Source of the DNA: Acinetobacter puyangensis
GTDB lineage: Bacteria; Pseudomonadota; Gammaproteobacteria; Pseudomonadales; Moraxellaceae
Length of the DNA: 64,000 nt
Direction: 5' to 3'
Assembly (NCBI RefSeq): GCF_900096995.1
Contig: NZ_OANT01000004.1
Location: 124,001 to 188,000 of the forward strand
The notes beneath the pieces were generated by a model. It was not told where the DNA came from, searched no databases, and saw only the letters and a program-made list of their open reading frames with translations. Positions 19,991-28,752 of this stretch are shown here, in pieces. A program made the position numbers and the translations under genes. How positions within the stretch are numbered: position 1 is the first letter of the stretch; each line of letters starts with the position of its first letter.

Positions 19991-20023
19991 AAAAAAGCTG
20001 ATTCTAAATGAGTCAGCTTTTTT
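19991..20023 (+). terminator. Rho-independent terminator after aldehyde dehydrogenase gene
   Basis: AAAAAAGCTGA and TCAGCTTTTTT form an 11-bp stem with a U tract, 20 bases after the stop codon. Confidence 0.85.
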
Positions 20024-20146
20024 ATTGTCATTTAAAATCTATGCTTATCAATAAAATCGAATTTTATTATACAAAAAAAGCATTTTATTGATGAGCAAAA
20101 TACCGTTATGCTGCACCTCTTTATCATTATCTACTAGCCTTACGCC

Positions 20147-21790
20147 ATGTATTTATATACCGACTTCGATCAACAGCTTGTCAATGAACGTGTTGCCCAG
20201 TTTCGTGATCAAACTGAACGTTATCTAGCGGGTAAACTGACGGAAGATGAATATCGTCCGTTGCGCCTGCAAAATGGATTATATGTTCAACGTTATGCAC
20301 CAATGCTTCGTATTGCAGTGCCATATGGTTTGATGAACTCCAAACAACTGCGCAAGATTGCTGAAATCAGTCAAAAATATGATCGTGGTTATGCACACGT
20401 TTCTACTCGTCAGAATATCCAGTTAAACTGGCCTGCGCTGGAAAGCGTGCCCGATATTCTGGAAGAGCTGGCATCGGTACAAATGCATGCCATTCAGACC
20501 TCCGGTAACTGTATTCGTAATACTACAACCGATCAATATGCAGGCGTGATTGCAGGTGAACTTGCTGATCCACGTCCGACTTGTGAATTGATTCGTCAAT
20601 GGAGTACTTTCCATCCGGAATTTGCATTCTTGCCGCGTAAATTCAAAATCGCCGTATCTGCACTGGAAGAAACCGATCGTGCAGCGACATCTTTTCATGA
20701 TATCGGTGTGTATATCGTAAAAAATGAAGCAGGTGAGTTAGGCTATAAAATCAAAGTGGGCGGTGGTTTGGGCCGTACCCCGGTGATTGGTACATTCATT
20801 CGTGACTTTTTAGCACCTGAAGATTTAATTGGCTATCTGGAAGCAGTTTTACGTGTGTATAACTTGCATGGTCGTCGTGATAATAAATACAAGGCGCGGA
20901 TTAAAATTCTGGTTAAAGCTTTAACACCACCAGTTTTTGCTGAAAAAGTTGAAGCAGAATTTGCTAAGATTCGTGATCAAAAGAAAGTATCGCCTGACCT
21001 GCTACAAAAATTGGATAAAGAATTTTATCCCTTTGATTATCAGGATTATGCAGATGAAGACTTCAGTGAATTATTTGCACAATATCCGAAATTCAAACAG
21101 TGGTTTAATGTCAACACCAATGCCCATAAAGTAAAAGGCTATCGCATCGTCACCATCAATCTAAAGCGTGCAGGTATTGCACCGGGTGACATGACCACTG
21201 AAGAAATGAACTTTATCGCTGATCTGGCCGATCAATATACCTTTGGTGAGTTACGCACCACCCACGAACAAAATATCGTGCTGGCTGATGTACCACAAAA
21301 AGATGTATTTGAACTGTGGCAAAAACTGGATCAGGCAGATATGGCACGTGCGCATATTGGTTTTATTACCGATATCATTTGCTGTCCTGGCGGTGATTAT
21401 TGTTCACTAGCCAATGCCAAATCTATTCCAATTTCCGAAGCGATTACCCGTCGTTTTGAAGATCTGGATAGCGTATACAATCTGGGTAAACTGGATCTAA
21501 ATATTTCTGGTTGTATGAATGCCTGTGGTCATCACCATGTGGGGAATATCGGTATTTTAGGTGTGGACAAAAAAGGTGCGGAGTTCTATCAAATTACCCT
21601 TGGCGGCAACTCCGATCATGATTCCTCCATTGGCGATATTCTCGGACCATCTTTTGCGGCCGAAGCTGTGCCTGATGTGATTGAAGAAATCTTAAATACT
21701 TATCTGGATCTACGCCAAAATGAAGAGCGTTTTCTAGATACCTATCGTCGTATTGGTATTCAACCATTTAAGGAGCGTGCATATGCTTAA
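20147..21790 (+). CDS. cysI: Sulfite reductase, hemoprotein (nitrite/sulfite reductase family)
   Basis: The 547-aa protein carries both halves of the siroheme/4Fe-4S reductase repeat. The cluster and siroheme cysteines are in CCPGGDYC and SGCMNACGHHH, with the N-terminal RLQNGLYVQRYAPMLRIAVPYG and SGNCIRNTTTDQYAG segments. It reduces sulfite to sulfide for cysteine synthesis. No flavoprotein cysJ is adjacent; instead a DUF934 gene overlaps its end, the arrangement known from pseudomonads, where the electron donor is thought to be ferredoxin or a separate flavoprotein. A nitrite-reducing role is less likely because no nitrate genes are nearby. Confidence 0.9.
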   Translation: MYLYTDFDQQLVNERVAQFRDQTERYLAGKLTEDEYRPLRLQNGLYVQRYAPMLRIAVPYGLMNSKQLRKIAEISQKYDRGYAHVSTRQNIQLNWPALESVPDILEELASVQMHAIQTSGNCIRNTTTDQYAGVIAGELADPRPTCELIRQWSTFHPEFAFLPRKFKIAVSALEETDRAATSFHDIGVYIVKNEAGELGYKIKVGGGLGRTPVIGTFIRDFLAPEDLIGYLEAVLRVYNLHGRRDNKYKARIKILVKALTPPVFAEKVEAEFAKIRDQKKVSPDLLQKLDKEFYPFDYQDYADEDFSELFAQYPKFKQWFNVNTNAHKVKGYRIVTINLKRAGIAPGDMTTEEMNFIADLADQYTFGELRTTHEQNIVLADVPQKDVFELWQKLDQADMARAHIGFITDIICCPGGDYCSLANAKSIPISEAITRRFEDLDSVYNLGKLDLNISGCMNACGHHHVGNIGILGVDKKGAEFYQITLGGNSDHDSSIGDILGPSFAAEAVPDVIEEILNTYLDLRQNEERFLDTYRRIGIQPFKERAYA

Positions 21791-22283
21791 TTCTGCATTA
21801 TTTAATTTACAATTAAAAGTGCTCGCCAAAGATGGTCGTATTTTTGAAAATAGCTATCAGGTTATTGGTGAAGATGGTGTGTTGCCACAGGGTGATGTGC
21901 TGCTAACAGTTGAGCAGCTTGATCAACTTAGTAATATCAGTGGTAAAAAAGCTTTGTATGTGACGGTTGATGCTTCACCTGAAGATCATCAATTTCCACT
22001 TGAACAACTCGACACTATTTTTATTGAATTTGCCGGATTCAATGACGGGCGTGGCTATTCTTTTGCAGCTTTATTACGTCGTCAGGGTTATCAGGGTGAG
22101 TTGCGTGCGGTGGGGGATATTTTTAAAGATGTTCTCAATTATTTAAAGCGCAGTGGTTTTGATAGTTTTGTGATTAAAGAAGGCAAAGATATCGAGGAAG
22201 CTGCTGCTGGCTTAAATGATTTTACCCAGCCGTATCAGTCATCTACAGCAGTTGCAACTGCACATTATCAAACCGGACGTTAA
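21783..22283 (+). CDS. DUF934 protein coupled to sulfite reductase
   Basis: The 166-aa protein matches the DUF934 family normally found right after cysI in pseudomonads and relatives. The conserved core is EFAGFNDGRGYSFAALLRRQGYQGELRAVGD and the following VLNYLKRSGFDSF. ATG 21783 overlaps the last eight bases of cysI and has AAGGAG upstream, so translation is coupled. A role in assimilatory sulfite reduction is assumed from this invariant neighbourhood; the biochemical function is unknown to me. Confidence 0.85.
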   Translation: MLNSALFNLQLKVLAKDGRIFENSYQVIGEDGVLPQGDVLLTVEQLDQLSNISGKKALYVTVDASPEDHQFPLEQLDTIFIEFAGFNDGRGYSFAALLRRQGYQGELRAVGDIFKDVLNYLKRSGFDSFVIKEGKDIEEAAAGLNDFTQPYQSSTAVATAHYQTGR

Positions 22284-22302
22284 GCTGGTTAAATTTGAGA
22301 AT

Positions 22303-22331
22303 CCCGCAAAATGTTTGCGGGATTTTTTATG
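22303..22331 (+). terminator. Rho-independent terminator after cysI operon
   Basis: AATCCCGCAAA / TTTGCGGGATT with a 3-nt loop and a run of six Ts lies 20 bases past the DUF934 stop. It also separates the convergent thiolase gene. Confidence 0.87.
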
Positions 22332-22339
22332 AGATAAAA

Positions 22340-23515
22340 TTAAATCAATTCAATGGCAACTGCGGTCGCTTCACCACCACCAATACATAAGCTGGCAACG
22401 CCTTTTTTCCCGCCTGTACGTTTAAGTGCATGAATAAGCGATAAAATAATACGGGAACCAGTTGAACCAACGGGATGACCCAAAGCACAGGCACCACCAT
22501 GAATATTGACTTTTTCTGCATCAAGCTGGAAATCATCAATCGCTGCCATGGTTACCATTGCAAAAGCTTCATTGATTTCCCAAAGATCGACATCTTGTGC
22601 TTGCCAGCCAGCTTTCTCTAAAACTTTTTTAATAGCACCCACTGGAGCAATGGTAAATTCAGATGGATGTTGTGAGTTTGATGCTGTTGCAACAATTTTT
22701 GCCAGTGGTTTTAAACCACGTTGAGTTGCGATTTCGCTGGAAGTCAGAACAAGTGCAGAAGCACCATCCGAGATTGAGCTGGCATTGGCTGCGGTGATTG
22801 TTCCATCTTTTGCAAATGCAGGTTTAAGTGATGGGATCTTATCCAGTTTTGCATTTAGTGGCTGTTCATCTTGGTCAACGACAATGTCACCTTGACGCGA
22901 TGAAATGGTCACAGGTGTGATCTCATCTTTGAAATATCCCTGATTGATGGCTACTTGTGCACGTTTTAATGAGCGAATCGCAAATTCATCCATTTGCTCA
23001 CGGCTATAGTTGCGTGTATTTGCCATATCCTGTGCAAAAGAGCCCATTAAACGACCTGTTTCTGCATCTTCTAGACCATCTAAGAACATATGGTCTTTGA
23101 TTTCGCCATGTCCCATGCGATAGCCAGTACGTGCTTTTGCTAAAATATAAGGTGCATTGCTCATTGATTCCATGCCGCCTGCAACCACAATTTCGGCGCT
23201 ACCTGCCTTGATCATATCAGCTGCCTGCATTACAGCTTTCATGCCCGAGCCACATAATTTGTTAATCGTTACTGCACCTGTATGATCTGGTAGGCCTGCC
23301 AGACGCATTGCCTGACGTGCAGGACCCTGTTTTAAACCAGCAGGTAATACACAGCCCATAATGACTTCTTCGATGTCTGTGGGCTGTAATCCGGCACGGG
23401 CAACGGCTTCTTTAATGGTAATCGCACCCAATTCCGGTGCTGTTTTGGCAGATAAAGCACCTTGAAAACCACCCATTGCGGTACGTGCACCATTAATAAT
23501 TACAATCTCTGTCAT
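22340..23515 (-). CDS. Acetyl-CoA C-acetyltransferase (thiolase paralogue)
   Basis: The 391-aa thiolase has the three catalytic residues in LCGSGMKAV, GHPVGSTG and CIGGGEA, one position earlier than in its paralogue at 8658-9836. Long stretches of the two proteins are identical by eye, such as GCVLPAG-KQGPARQAMR. It is monocistronic and may serve general beta-oxidation, acetoacetyl-CoA formation or polyhydroxybutyrate precursor supply. ATG 23515 is chosen because GGAGGAAA lies immediately upstream; an in-frame extension of eight codons lacks such a site. Confidence 0.92.
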   Translation of the reverse strand: MTEIVIINGARTAMGGFQGALSAKTAPELGAITIKEAVARAGLQPTDIEEVIMGCVLPAGLKQGPARQAMRLAGLPDHTGAVTINKLCGSGMKAVMQAADMIKAGSAEIVVAGGMESMSNAPYILAKARTGYRMGHGEIKDHMFLDGLEDAETGRLMGSFAQDMANTRNYSREQMDEFAIRSLKRAQVAINQGYFKDEITPVTISSRQGDIVVDQDEQPLNAKLDKIPSLKPAFAKDGTITAANASSISDGASALVLTSSEIATQRGLKPLAKIVATASNSQHPSEFTIAPVGAIKKVLEKAGWQAQDVDLWEINEAFAMVTMAAIDDFQLDAEKVNIHGGACALGHPVGSTGSRIILSLIHALKRTGGKKGVASLCIGGGEATAVAIELI

Positions 23516-23666
23516 GTGTTTTCCTCCGTTGAATGTCAATTTCCATCAAATTCTTTGACTATATCGTCTTTATCTATTTTTGTACAAAACCTAGACTGAC
23601 TATTCAGTAGATTTTGGGATGTATATGCACTTGAAAATGACCATTTAATTAAGCATAGAGCAATAC

Positions 23667-24194
23667 TCAACATTGATGGGGTTCTATTCTGCTGTGTCCC
23701 ATCGGGCTGACAACAATCCGACGTGTATTTTCAGACAAATTTGCACAATAATAGAAGGAACCATTAGAGCCTCGTGGTAAACCTGTATCGGGCTGAAAAA
23801 CAATATTTCCTCCAATCCCAAAACCTTTCCAGTTAAGATTGCCATATTTTAAATCGAAGTGAAGGAATTGATAAATATCTTCATGTGGATCACGAATTCT
23901 ATTTGAAGTCTTATCATGGAAGACCAATAATCCCATTCCCCAAGCCTGTTCATCACAAGTTATCCCATTATGACTGCCACAAATCGCGATTCTTTTTCGG
24001 TGTGAGAATGCATAATCTCGACTTTCTCGGAGAACAGTCTGAATGGTTGTCGATACTTTTTTTGATTCAATAAGTGCAAAAATGGAGGAAAAGTGTGGAG
24101 CTGATATTGTAATAATGACCACCAATATTAAAATTGTGATCATTAATTCGATCAAGGTAAAGCCAGATGGCATATGTTTTATGTTCATTCTCAT
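23667..24194 (-). CDS. Type IV pilus minor pseudopilin (FimT/GspH type)
   Basis: The 175-aa product has a short basic leader, a prepilin peptidase site GFTLIELM (cleavage after Gly11, Glu16 becoming Glu5 of the mature chain), a hydrophobic N-terminal helix and a GspH-like globular domain with several cysteines. This is the FimT/FimU class of minor pilins used in type IV pilus assembly and DNA uptake. It stands alone here, away from the pilV-pilW-pilX-pilY cluster where FimT relatives often sit. In-frame ATGs at 24188 and 24173 are alternative starts. Confidence 0.85.
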   Translation of the reverse strand: MRMNIKHMPSGFTLIELMITILILVVIITISAPHFSSIFALIESKKVSTTIQTVLRESRDYAFSHRKRIAICGSHNGITCDEQAWGMGLLVFHDKTSNRIRDPHEDIYQFLHFDLKYGNLNWKGFGIGGNIVFQPDTGLPRGSNGSFYYCANLSENTRRIVVSPMGHSRIEPHQC

Positions 24195-24537
24195 CTTACT
24201 TTTTGTTTGAATTTTAGGCTAATATAGTTGAAAATAACAAAAAATTATAGTGACTAGAAACGATTCTGTTTAAAACTATAGAAAAAACTGGAAAATAGCA
24301 CTACACTGATTTGCATCCAAATAGATTCTGTTCAATTTACTTAAATACAACGGAAATTGTAAACAAATTTGTCAATAATATTGACAAATGAAGGTTGTAA
24401 GCTATTGGAAAACATTTTTAATAGCGGTAAAATTAAGAGTAAGTGGCTTAAAATACATAAATCTGTGTATACTATGCGCGCTTATAATAAGTTTTAGGCT
24501 TGCGTTAAACAACAAATTGTTAATCTGGAGGAATTCC
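24195..24537. promoter_or_regulatory. Upstream region of first ompA-type gene
   Basis: No gene is seen in these 340 AT-rich bases. A -10-like TATACT at 24468-24473 lies 65 bases before the porin start, but the -35 is poor. A GGAGGAA ribosome binding site precedes ATG 24538; the in-frame 50-codon extension upstream has neither signal peptide nor porin character. Confidence 0.4.
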
Positions 24538-25596
24538 ATGAAAATGAGTCGTATTGCACTTGCAATGTTAGTTGCTGCTCCATTTGCTGCAGCAAATGCT
24601 GGTATCACTGTTACCCCTTTGATTCTGGGTTATCACTGGTACCCAGATAGTGCAGATAAAAAGATTTCTGAAACATACACTGGTGTTAAAAATGATGCCA
24701 CTGATATTAAAGATGATTTAGCTGTTGGTGCTGCAATCGGTGCAGAACTTACCCCATGGTTACAAGCTGAGTTTGAATATCAACAAACTAAAACTGATGC
24801 TGAGAATTTGCGTCAGGCTGGTAAAGTTGATGCTAAACATGAAAATGCAAGCTTAAACTTTATTGCTACTAGTGATGTTTTCACTGGTAACTATGACAGC
24901 AAAGTAAAACCTTATGCTTTGTTGGGCGGTGGTTGGTCACGTTTGTCTGTTGATGGTGCTGGTGCAACCAAAGATACAATCGGTAACTTAGGTGCTGGTG
25001 TATTATGGCAATTAAACGATGCTCTGACATTACGTACAGAAGCTCGTGCAATCCATAACTTTGATAACAACTGGTGGGAAGGCCAAGGCTTGGCAGCTCT
25101 TCAAGTTGTACTGGGCGGCCACTTGAAACCAGCTGCACCTGTCGTTGAAGTTGAACCAGTTCAGCCTCCTGTTGAAGTTCAACCTGAACCTGAACAACCA
25201 AAAGAAATCACAGAAGATCTTAAACTTGAACTTCGTGTATTCTTTGATACCAACAAATCTAATATCAAAGATCAATACAAACCTGAAATCGCTAAAGTTG
25301 CTGAAAAATTGGTTGAATATCCAAATGCAACAGCTCAGATTGATGGTCACACAGATAACACTGGTCCACGTAAGTTAAACGAACGTTTATCTTTAGCGCG
25401 TGCTGATTCTGTGAAATCTTCACTTGTGAATGAGTTTGGTATCGATGCAAACCGTTTAAGTACTCAAGGTTTTGCATGGGATCAACCAATTGCTGACAAC
25501 AACACTAAAGAAGGTCGTGCAATGAACCGTCGTGTGTTCGCTACAATCACTGGTAGCCGCACAGTTCTGGTACAACCAGGTCAAGCAGCTCAATAA
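24538..25596 (+). CDS. ompA: OmpA-family porin, copy 1 (AbOmpA-type C-terminal domain)
   Basis: The 352-aa outer membrane protein has a signal peptide (1-21, ANA cleavage), an eight-stranded-barrel domain (about 22-200), a Pro/Glu/Val linker (about 200-225) and a peptidoglycan-binding OmpA C-terminal domain (about 230-340) with the Asp and Arg ligands in [21 protein letters not shown]. The C-terminal domain ([21 protein letters not shown]) matches A. baumannii OmpA as I recall it almost residue for residue. The barrel loops ([17 protein letters not shown]) do not match. GGAGGAA precedes the start and a strong terminator follows. Confidence 0.92.
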   Translation: MKMSRIALAMLVAAPFAAANAGITVTPLILGYHWYPDSADKKISETYTGVKNDATDIKDDLAVGAAIGAELTPWLQAEFEYQQTKTDAENLRQAGKVDAKHENASLNFIATSDVFTGNYDSKVKPYALLGGGWSRLSVDGAGATKDTIGNLGAGVLWQLNDALTLRTEARAIHNFDNNWWEGQGLAALQVVLGGHLKPAAPVVEVEPVQPPVEVQPEPEQPKEITEDLKLELRVFFDTNKSNIKDQYKPEIAKVAEKLVEYPNATAQIDGHTDNTGPRKLNERLSLARADSVKSSLVNEFGIDANRLSTQGFAWDQPIADNNTKEGRAMNRRVFATITGSRTVLVQPGQAAQ

Positions 25597-25616
25597 TAAA
25601 TTGTTACATTTTATAT

Positions 25617-25646
25617 AAAAAAAGCAGCCTACGGGCTGCTTTTTTT
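25617..25646 (+). terminator. Rho-independent terminator after ompA copy 1
   Basis: AGCAGCC-TACG-GGCTGCT followed by seven Ts lies 26 bases after the stop. The tandem ompA copy 2 gene is followed by a nearly identical hairpin. Confidence 0.9.
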
Positions 25647-25757
25647 ATACCAAACCTTCATATTGTAATTTCTTTCTTCACTCTATAGTTCCCATCAATA
25701 TAGATAATTCTTTATATCTACAAGCAATTTTTACATGGGTTCTACTGGAGAGATAGA

Positions 25758-26864
25758 ATGAAATTGAATCATATGGCATGTGCTTTGTTGCTTGCTACGC
25801 CGTTTACTTTGGCGAATGCTGGTGTCACCGTGACTCCATTAATGTTGGGTTATACTTTTCAAGATACTCAAAATAATAATGGAGGCGACAAGGGTAATCT
25901 TAGCGATAGAGCTGAGATTCAGGATGATCTATTTGTTGGTGCAGCGATCGGAGTGGAATTGACACCTTGGTTAGGTTTTGAAGCAGAATATAATCAAGTG
26001 AAGGGCGATATCAATGTCGAAGGCAATCGACTAGATGGTGCGCAGTATAAACAGCAACAAATCAACGGTAATTTTTATGTGACTTCGGATTTAATTACCA
26101 AAAATTATGACAGTAAATTTAAGCCCTATGTTCTGGTCGGGGCTGGTCATTATAAATATGATTTTAATGATGCGACTGCCGCAGAATTGGGTCGTGCAGG
26201 ACGTGGTTTGAAAGAAGAAGGGACATTAGGAAATGCAGGTGTGGGCGCATTTTATCGTATCAATGATGCCTTATCTTTACGCACTGAAGCACGTGCCACT
26301 TATAATGCTGATGAAGAATTCTGGAATTATACTGCGTTGGCAGGTTTAAATGTGGTATTAGGTGGTCACTTAAAACCAGCAGCGCCAGCAGTTGAAATAC
26401 AACCAGTTGCAGAACCTGTACCCGTTCCGCCTCCAGCACCACAACCTAGAGTCGAAAGTGAAACCATTAACTTGTCTGCCGATGCTTTATTTAAGTTTAA
26501 TGGTTCTTCTGTATCGGATCTCTTACCTCAAGGGCAGGATACTTTGAATCGTCTGGTACAATCGGTGACCAATTCCTATGTAACCATTAACAATATTGAT
26601 ATTGTGGGTCATACAGACCGATTAGGTTCGGAAAAATATAACTATGAACTGGGTATGAAACGTGCACAAACGATTCAGTCTTATTTGGCTAGTCACGGTA
26701 TTAGTACACAAATGAATGTGTCTAGTGCGGGTGAATCGCAACCTGTCACCACCAATTGTACTGGTAGCAAAGCGACCGCAGAACTTAAAGCATGTTTACA
26801 GCCGGATCGTCGGGTAACTTTACACATTACAGGGGTTAAAAAAGTAGTGGTTCAACCGCAATAA
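25758..26864 (+). CDS. OmpA-family porin, copy 2 (AbOmpA-type barrel)
   Basis: The 368-aa outer membrane protein has a signal peptide (1-21), a barrel domain (about 22-215), a Pro/Val-rich linker (about 216-235) and an OmpA C-terminal domain (about 236-350). Here the barrel ([29 protein letters not shown]) is the part that resembles A. baumannii OmpA. The C-terminal domain instead resembles enterobacterial OmpA, with [13 protein letters not shown] and two cysteines bracketing a loop before LQPDRRV, matching the E. coli disulfide arrangement. It begins 161 bp after copy 1 and has its own upstream AGAGATAG-type ribosome binding region and terminator. Confidence 0.9.
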   Translation: MKLNHMACALLLATPFTLANAGVTVTPLMLGYTFQDTQNNNGGDKGNLSDRAEIQDDLFVGAAIGVELTPWLGFEAEYNQVKGDINVEGNRLDGAQYKQQQINGNFYVTSDLITKNYDSKFKPYVLVGAGHYKYDFNDATAAELGRAGRGLKEEGTLGNAGVGAFYRINDALSLRTEARATYNADEEFWNYTALAGLNVVLGGHLKPAAPAVEIQPVAEPVPVPPPAPQPRVESETINLSADALFKFNGSSVSDLLPQGQDTLNRLVQSVTNSYVTINNIDIVGHTDRLGSEKYNYELGMKRAQTIQSYLASHGISTQMNVSSAGESQPVTTNCTGSKATAELKACLQPDRRVTLHITGVKKVVVQPQ

Positions 26865-26893
26865 ATCTGTATTTAACTTTAGTGTCTTTATTT

Positions 26894-26918
26894 AAAGCAG
26901 CCCGTGGGCTGCTTTTTT
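26894..26918 (+). terminator. Rho-independent terminator after ompA copy 2
   Basis: AAAGCAGCCC-GT-GGGCTGC followed by six Ts. The stem shares its AGCAGCC/GGCTGCT core with the terminator of copy 1. Confidence 0.88.
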
Positions 26919-26931
26919 AATGTGAATGAAT

Positions 26932-27096
26932 TTATTCTAACCAATTCGTTTTGCGAAGATCCAACTTTTGTTGTTTACGCACTTTACGATGGACTGCATT
27001 GGGTTTTTCTGTTTCATGTATCCCGCCTTTATGGAGTAAGGGGGAGAGTGCAACAGGATTACGCATTTTGATTTTCGGCATTGCTTTGATTTTCAT
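26932..27096 (-). CDS. Small basic protein coupled to rtcB, 54 aa, unknown
   Basis: ATG 27096 begins four bases after the rtcB stop, with AAAGGA overlapping the end of rtcB, so translation is probably coupled. The product is very basic (many Lys/Arg/His), has no hydrophobic segment, starts MKIKAMPKIKMRNP, has a central ALSPLLHKGGIHE motif and ends in TNWLE. That composition suggests RNA, ribosome or nucleic acid binding. I do not recognise the family with certainty. Its position makes a role linked to RNA repair attractive but unproven. Confidence 0.68.
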   Translation of the reverse strand: MKIKAMPKIKMRNPVALSPLLHKGGIHETEKPNAVHRKVRKQQKLDLRKTNWLE

Positions 27097-27100
27097 TTGA

Positions 27101-28306
27101 TTATCCTTTAATACACATGACTTGTTTTAACGTATGTACCACTTCAATCAAGTCTGTTTGATTTGCCATTACCTGATCAATGTCTTTATAGGCACCTGGT
27201 ATTTCATCCACCACAGCTTTGTCTTTTCGACATTCAATGCCTTGTGTTTGTTCAATCAAATCTTGTTGATTAAACAATAATTTGGCTTTACTGCGGCTCA
27301 TTTTTCTTCCTGCGCCATGAGAACAGGAACAAAATGATTCTGGGTTGCCTTTACCTTTAACGATAAAGGATTTTGCGCCCATCGAACCGGGGATAATGCC
27401 GTATTCATTTTGTCCCGCTCGGATTGCCCCTTTACGCGTGACAAAAACCTCCTCATTAAAATGCAGTTCTTTTTGCACGTAATTGTGATGACAGTTAATC
27501 GCTTCTTTGGTCATCTGGAAGCTTGGTAGTAATGGCCGAATCGCTTCTAAAATCAGACGCATCATTTCACGACGATTTTCAAAGGCATAATCCTGTGCCC
27601 AATGTACTGCTTCGACATAATCATCAAAACTTGACGAACCTTCGGCAAAGTAAGATAAATCTTTATCGGGTACATGACCAAAACGATGTTGCGCTTCTTT
27701 TTTGGCCCGTTCGATAAAATATGTTCCAATCACATTGCCTAAACCTCGACTACCCGAATGCAGCATGATCCAAACATCGGTATTTTCATCGATACACAGC
27801 TCGATAAAGTGGTTACCGCCACCTAAAGTACCAATTTGTTTTTGCCAGGTGACATCAAAACTTCTTAACATTCTGCGTAGGGCAGGATGCTTGTCGGTGA
27901 TGACCTTGAGCCGTTTGTCCAGTGGTGACAGTGTCGAGGCTTTGGCTTTGGTCTGTTTGTGCATTTCAAAACCGACCGGGACTTTGCGTTCAATGGCATT
28001 GCGTAAAGCACTTAAGTTATCGGGTAACTGTGATGCGGTTAAACTCAACCGCAAGGCATTCATACCACAGCCAATATCAACTCCCACTGCCGCGGGGATA
28101 ATAGCGTTTTTGGTCGGAATCACACTGCCAACGGTTGCACCTTTCCCTAAATGTACATCTGGCATCACTGCAATATGAGAATGAATAAATTGCAGCTGTG
28201 CCATTTTGCGCAGCTGATTCATGCTGTCCTCATCTATATCATGTGTATAGATTTTGACGGGGACACCATAATCAGCTTTGGCATTTAAAATTTTTTGTAT
28301 GGCCAT
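27101..28306 (-). CDS. rtcB: RNA-splicing ligase RtcB
   Basis: The 401-aa protein matches RtcB, which joins RNA 2',3'-cyclic phosphate or 3'-phosphate ends to 5'-OH ends using GTP and Mn2+. Metal ligands Asp77 and Cys80 are in VDIGCGM, further ligands are in GGGNHFIEL and HSGSRGLGN, and the guanylated histidine is His330 in CSHGAGRKMSR. Length is close to E. coli RtcB (408). No rtcA cyclase or rtcR regulator is present in this window. Instead a 54-codon basic gene follows, and a palindromic element and a tiny transcription unit lie upstream. Confidence 0.95.
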   Translation of the reverse strand: MAIQKILNAKADYGVPVKIYTHDIDEDSMNQLRKMAQLQFIHSHIAVMPDVHLGKGATVGSVIPTKNAIIPAAVGVDIGCGMNALRLSLTASQLPDNLSALRNAIERKVPVGFEMHKQTKAKASTLSPLDKRLKVITDKHPALRRMLRSFDVTWQKQIGTLGGGNHFIELCIDENTDVWIMLHSGSRGLGNVIGTYFIERAKKEAQHRFGHVPDKDLSYFAEGSSSFDDYVEAVHWAQDYAFENRREMMRLILEAIRPLLPSFQMTKEAINCHHNYVQKELHFNEEVFVTRKGAIRAGQNEYGIIPGSMGAKSFIVKGKGNPESFCSCSHGAGRKMSRSKAKLLFNQQDLIEQTQGIECRKDKAVVDEIPGAYKDIDQVMANQTDLIEVVHTLKQVMCIKG

Positions 28307-28345
28307 AATATTTCTCTGATCAAATTTATTTTTGTCCGAATTTAA

Positions 28346-28546
28346 GGCTTGTTGAGATTTGATCTTTGCAATGAAAAATGAGAAAAATTATGGCTTAGAC
28401 AAGGCAACCAGTGAAGCCAATATGAGCATATTGGCAAGCTGGTTAACGCAGTATAAGTCTAATTTAGCCATTTTCCATGCAAAAATAGAACCTAAAATTC
28501 TTTACTTGCGGCTTACATTTAATATGTGATTAATTCTCAACAAGCC
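28346..28546. repeat. Roughly 200-bp palindromic (MITE-like) element
   Basis: The ends GGCTTGTTGAG (28346-28356) and CTCAACAAGCC (28536-28546) are perfect 11-bp inverted repeats, with similarity continuing a few bases inward. The interior is also self-complementary: GCCAATAT/ATATTGGC around 28417-28436 forms a central hairpin, flanked by AACCAG/CTGGTT and by GCTTAGAC-like versus GTCTAA-like arms. It has no coding capacity. This is the architecture of a miniature inverted-repeat element or of a long structured intergenic repeat, inserted in the rtcB upstream region. No clear target-site duplication is seen. Confidence 0.6.
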
Positions 28547-28583
28547 CTAGGTTTCTTGTCTTTATTCTGGATCAAATAGACAT

Positions 28584-28606
28584 AAAAAAACCTAGCGAAT
28601 GCTAGG
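28584..28606 (-). terminator. Intrinsic terminator of the short minus-strand unit
   Basis: On the minus strand CCTAGC-ATTC-GCTAGG is followed immediately by seven Ts. It closes a transcript that would start about 160 bases upstream. Confidence 0.85.
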
Positions 28607-28746
28607 CTTGAATCTTGGCATTCGGACATATGATGGATACAACATATGTCCGTGAGCTGACGTATGCTGAATCAGGTTAAGTTGTTCTCTATAGATAAAA
28701 GCATAACGTCCTCCTCTAAAATATCTGGTGGCTAAAAATAGCGTGC
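28607..28746 (-). ncRNA. Predicted short transcript with 10-codon ORF
   Basis: A near-consensus promoter (TTGACA, 16-bp spacer, TACAAT; 28780-28753) and a perfect intrinsic terminator (28606-28584) define a transcript of about 160 nt. It contains a consensus AGGAGG ribosome binding site, a 10-codon ORF, then a 10-bp hairpin (CGGACATATG / CATATGTCCG, 28623-28652). A second possible ORF of 17 codons starts inside that hairpin and stops in the terminator stem. It could be a small RNA, a leader-peptide attenuator or a microprotein gene. No known RNA family was recognised. Confidence 0.6.
28672..28704 (-). CDS. Ten-residue leader-like peptide ORF
   Basis: The ORF encodes MLLSIENNLT. Its Shine-Dalgarno sequence (AGAGGAGG, 28717-28710) is a perfect match and well spaced from ATG 28704, which is strong for so short a frame. 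It ends 20 bases before the hairpin at 28652-28623, a geometry seen in leader-peptide attenuators. Leu makes up three of the ten codons and Asn two; no obvious run of one amino acid is present. The downstream gene on this strand is rtcB, 280 bases past the terminator. Confidence 0.5.
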   Translation of the reverse strand: MLLSIENNLT

Positions 28747-28752
28747 GGCGTG

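Noticed and set aside
24388..24537. 50-codon in-frame extension of the first OmpA-type protein
   Set aside because: The extension has no signal peptide logic; a GGAGGAA site and a standard signal peptide place the start at 24538.
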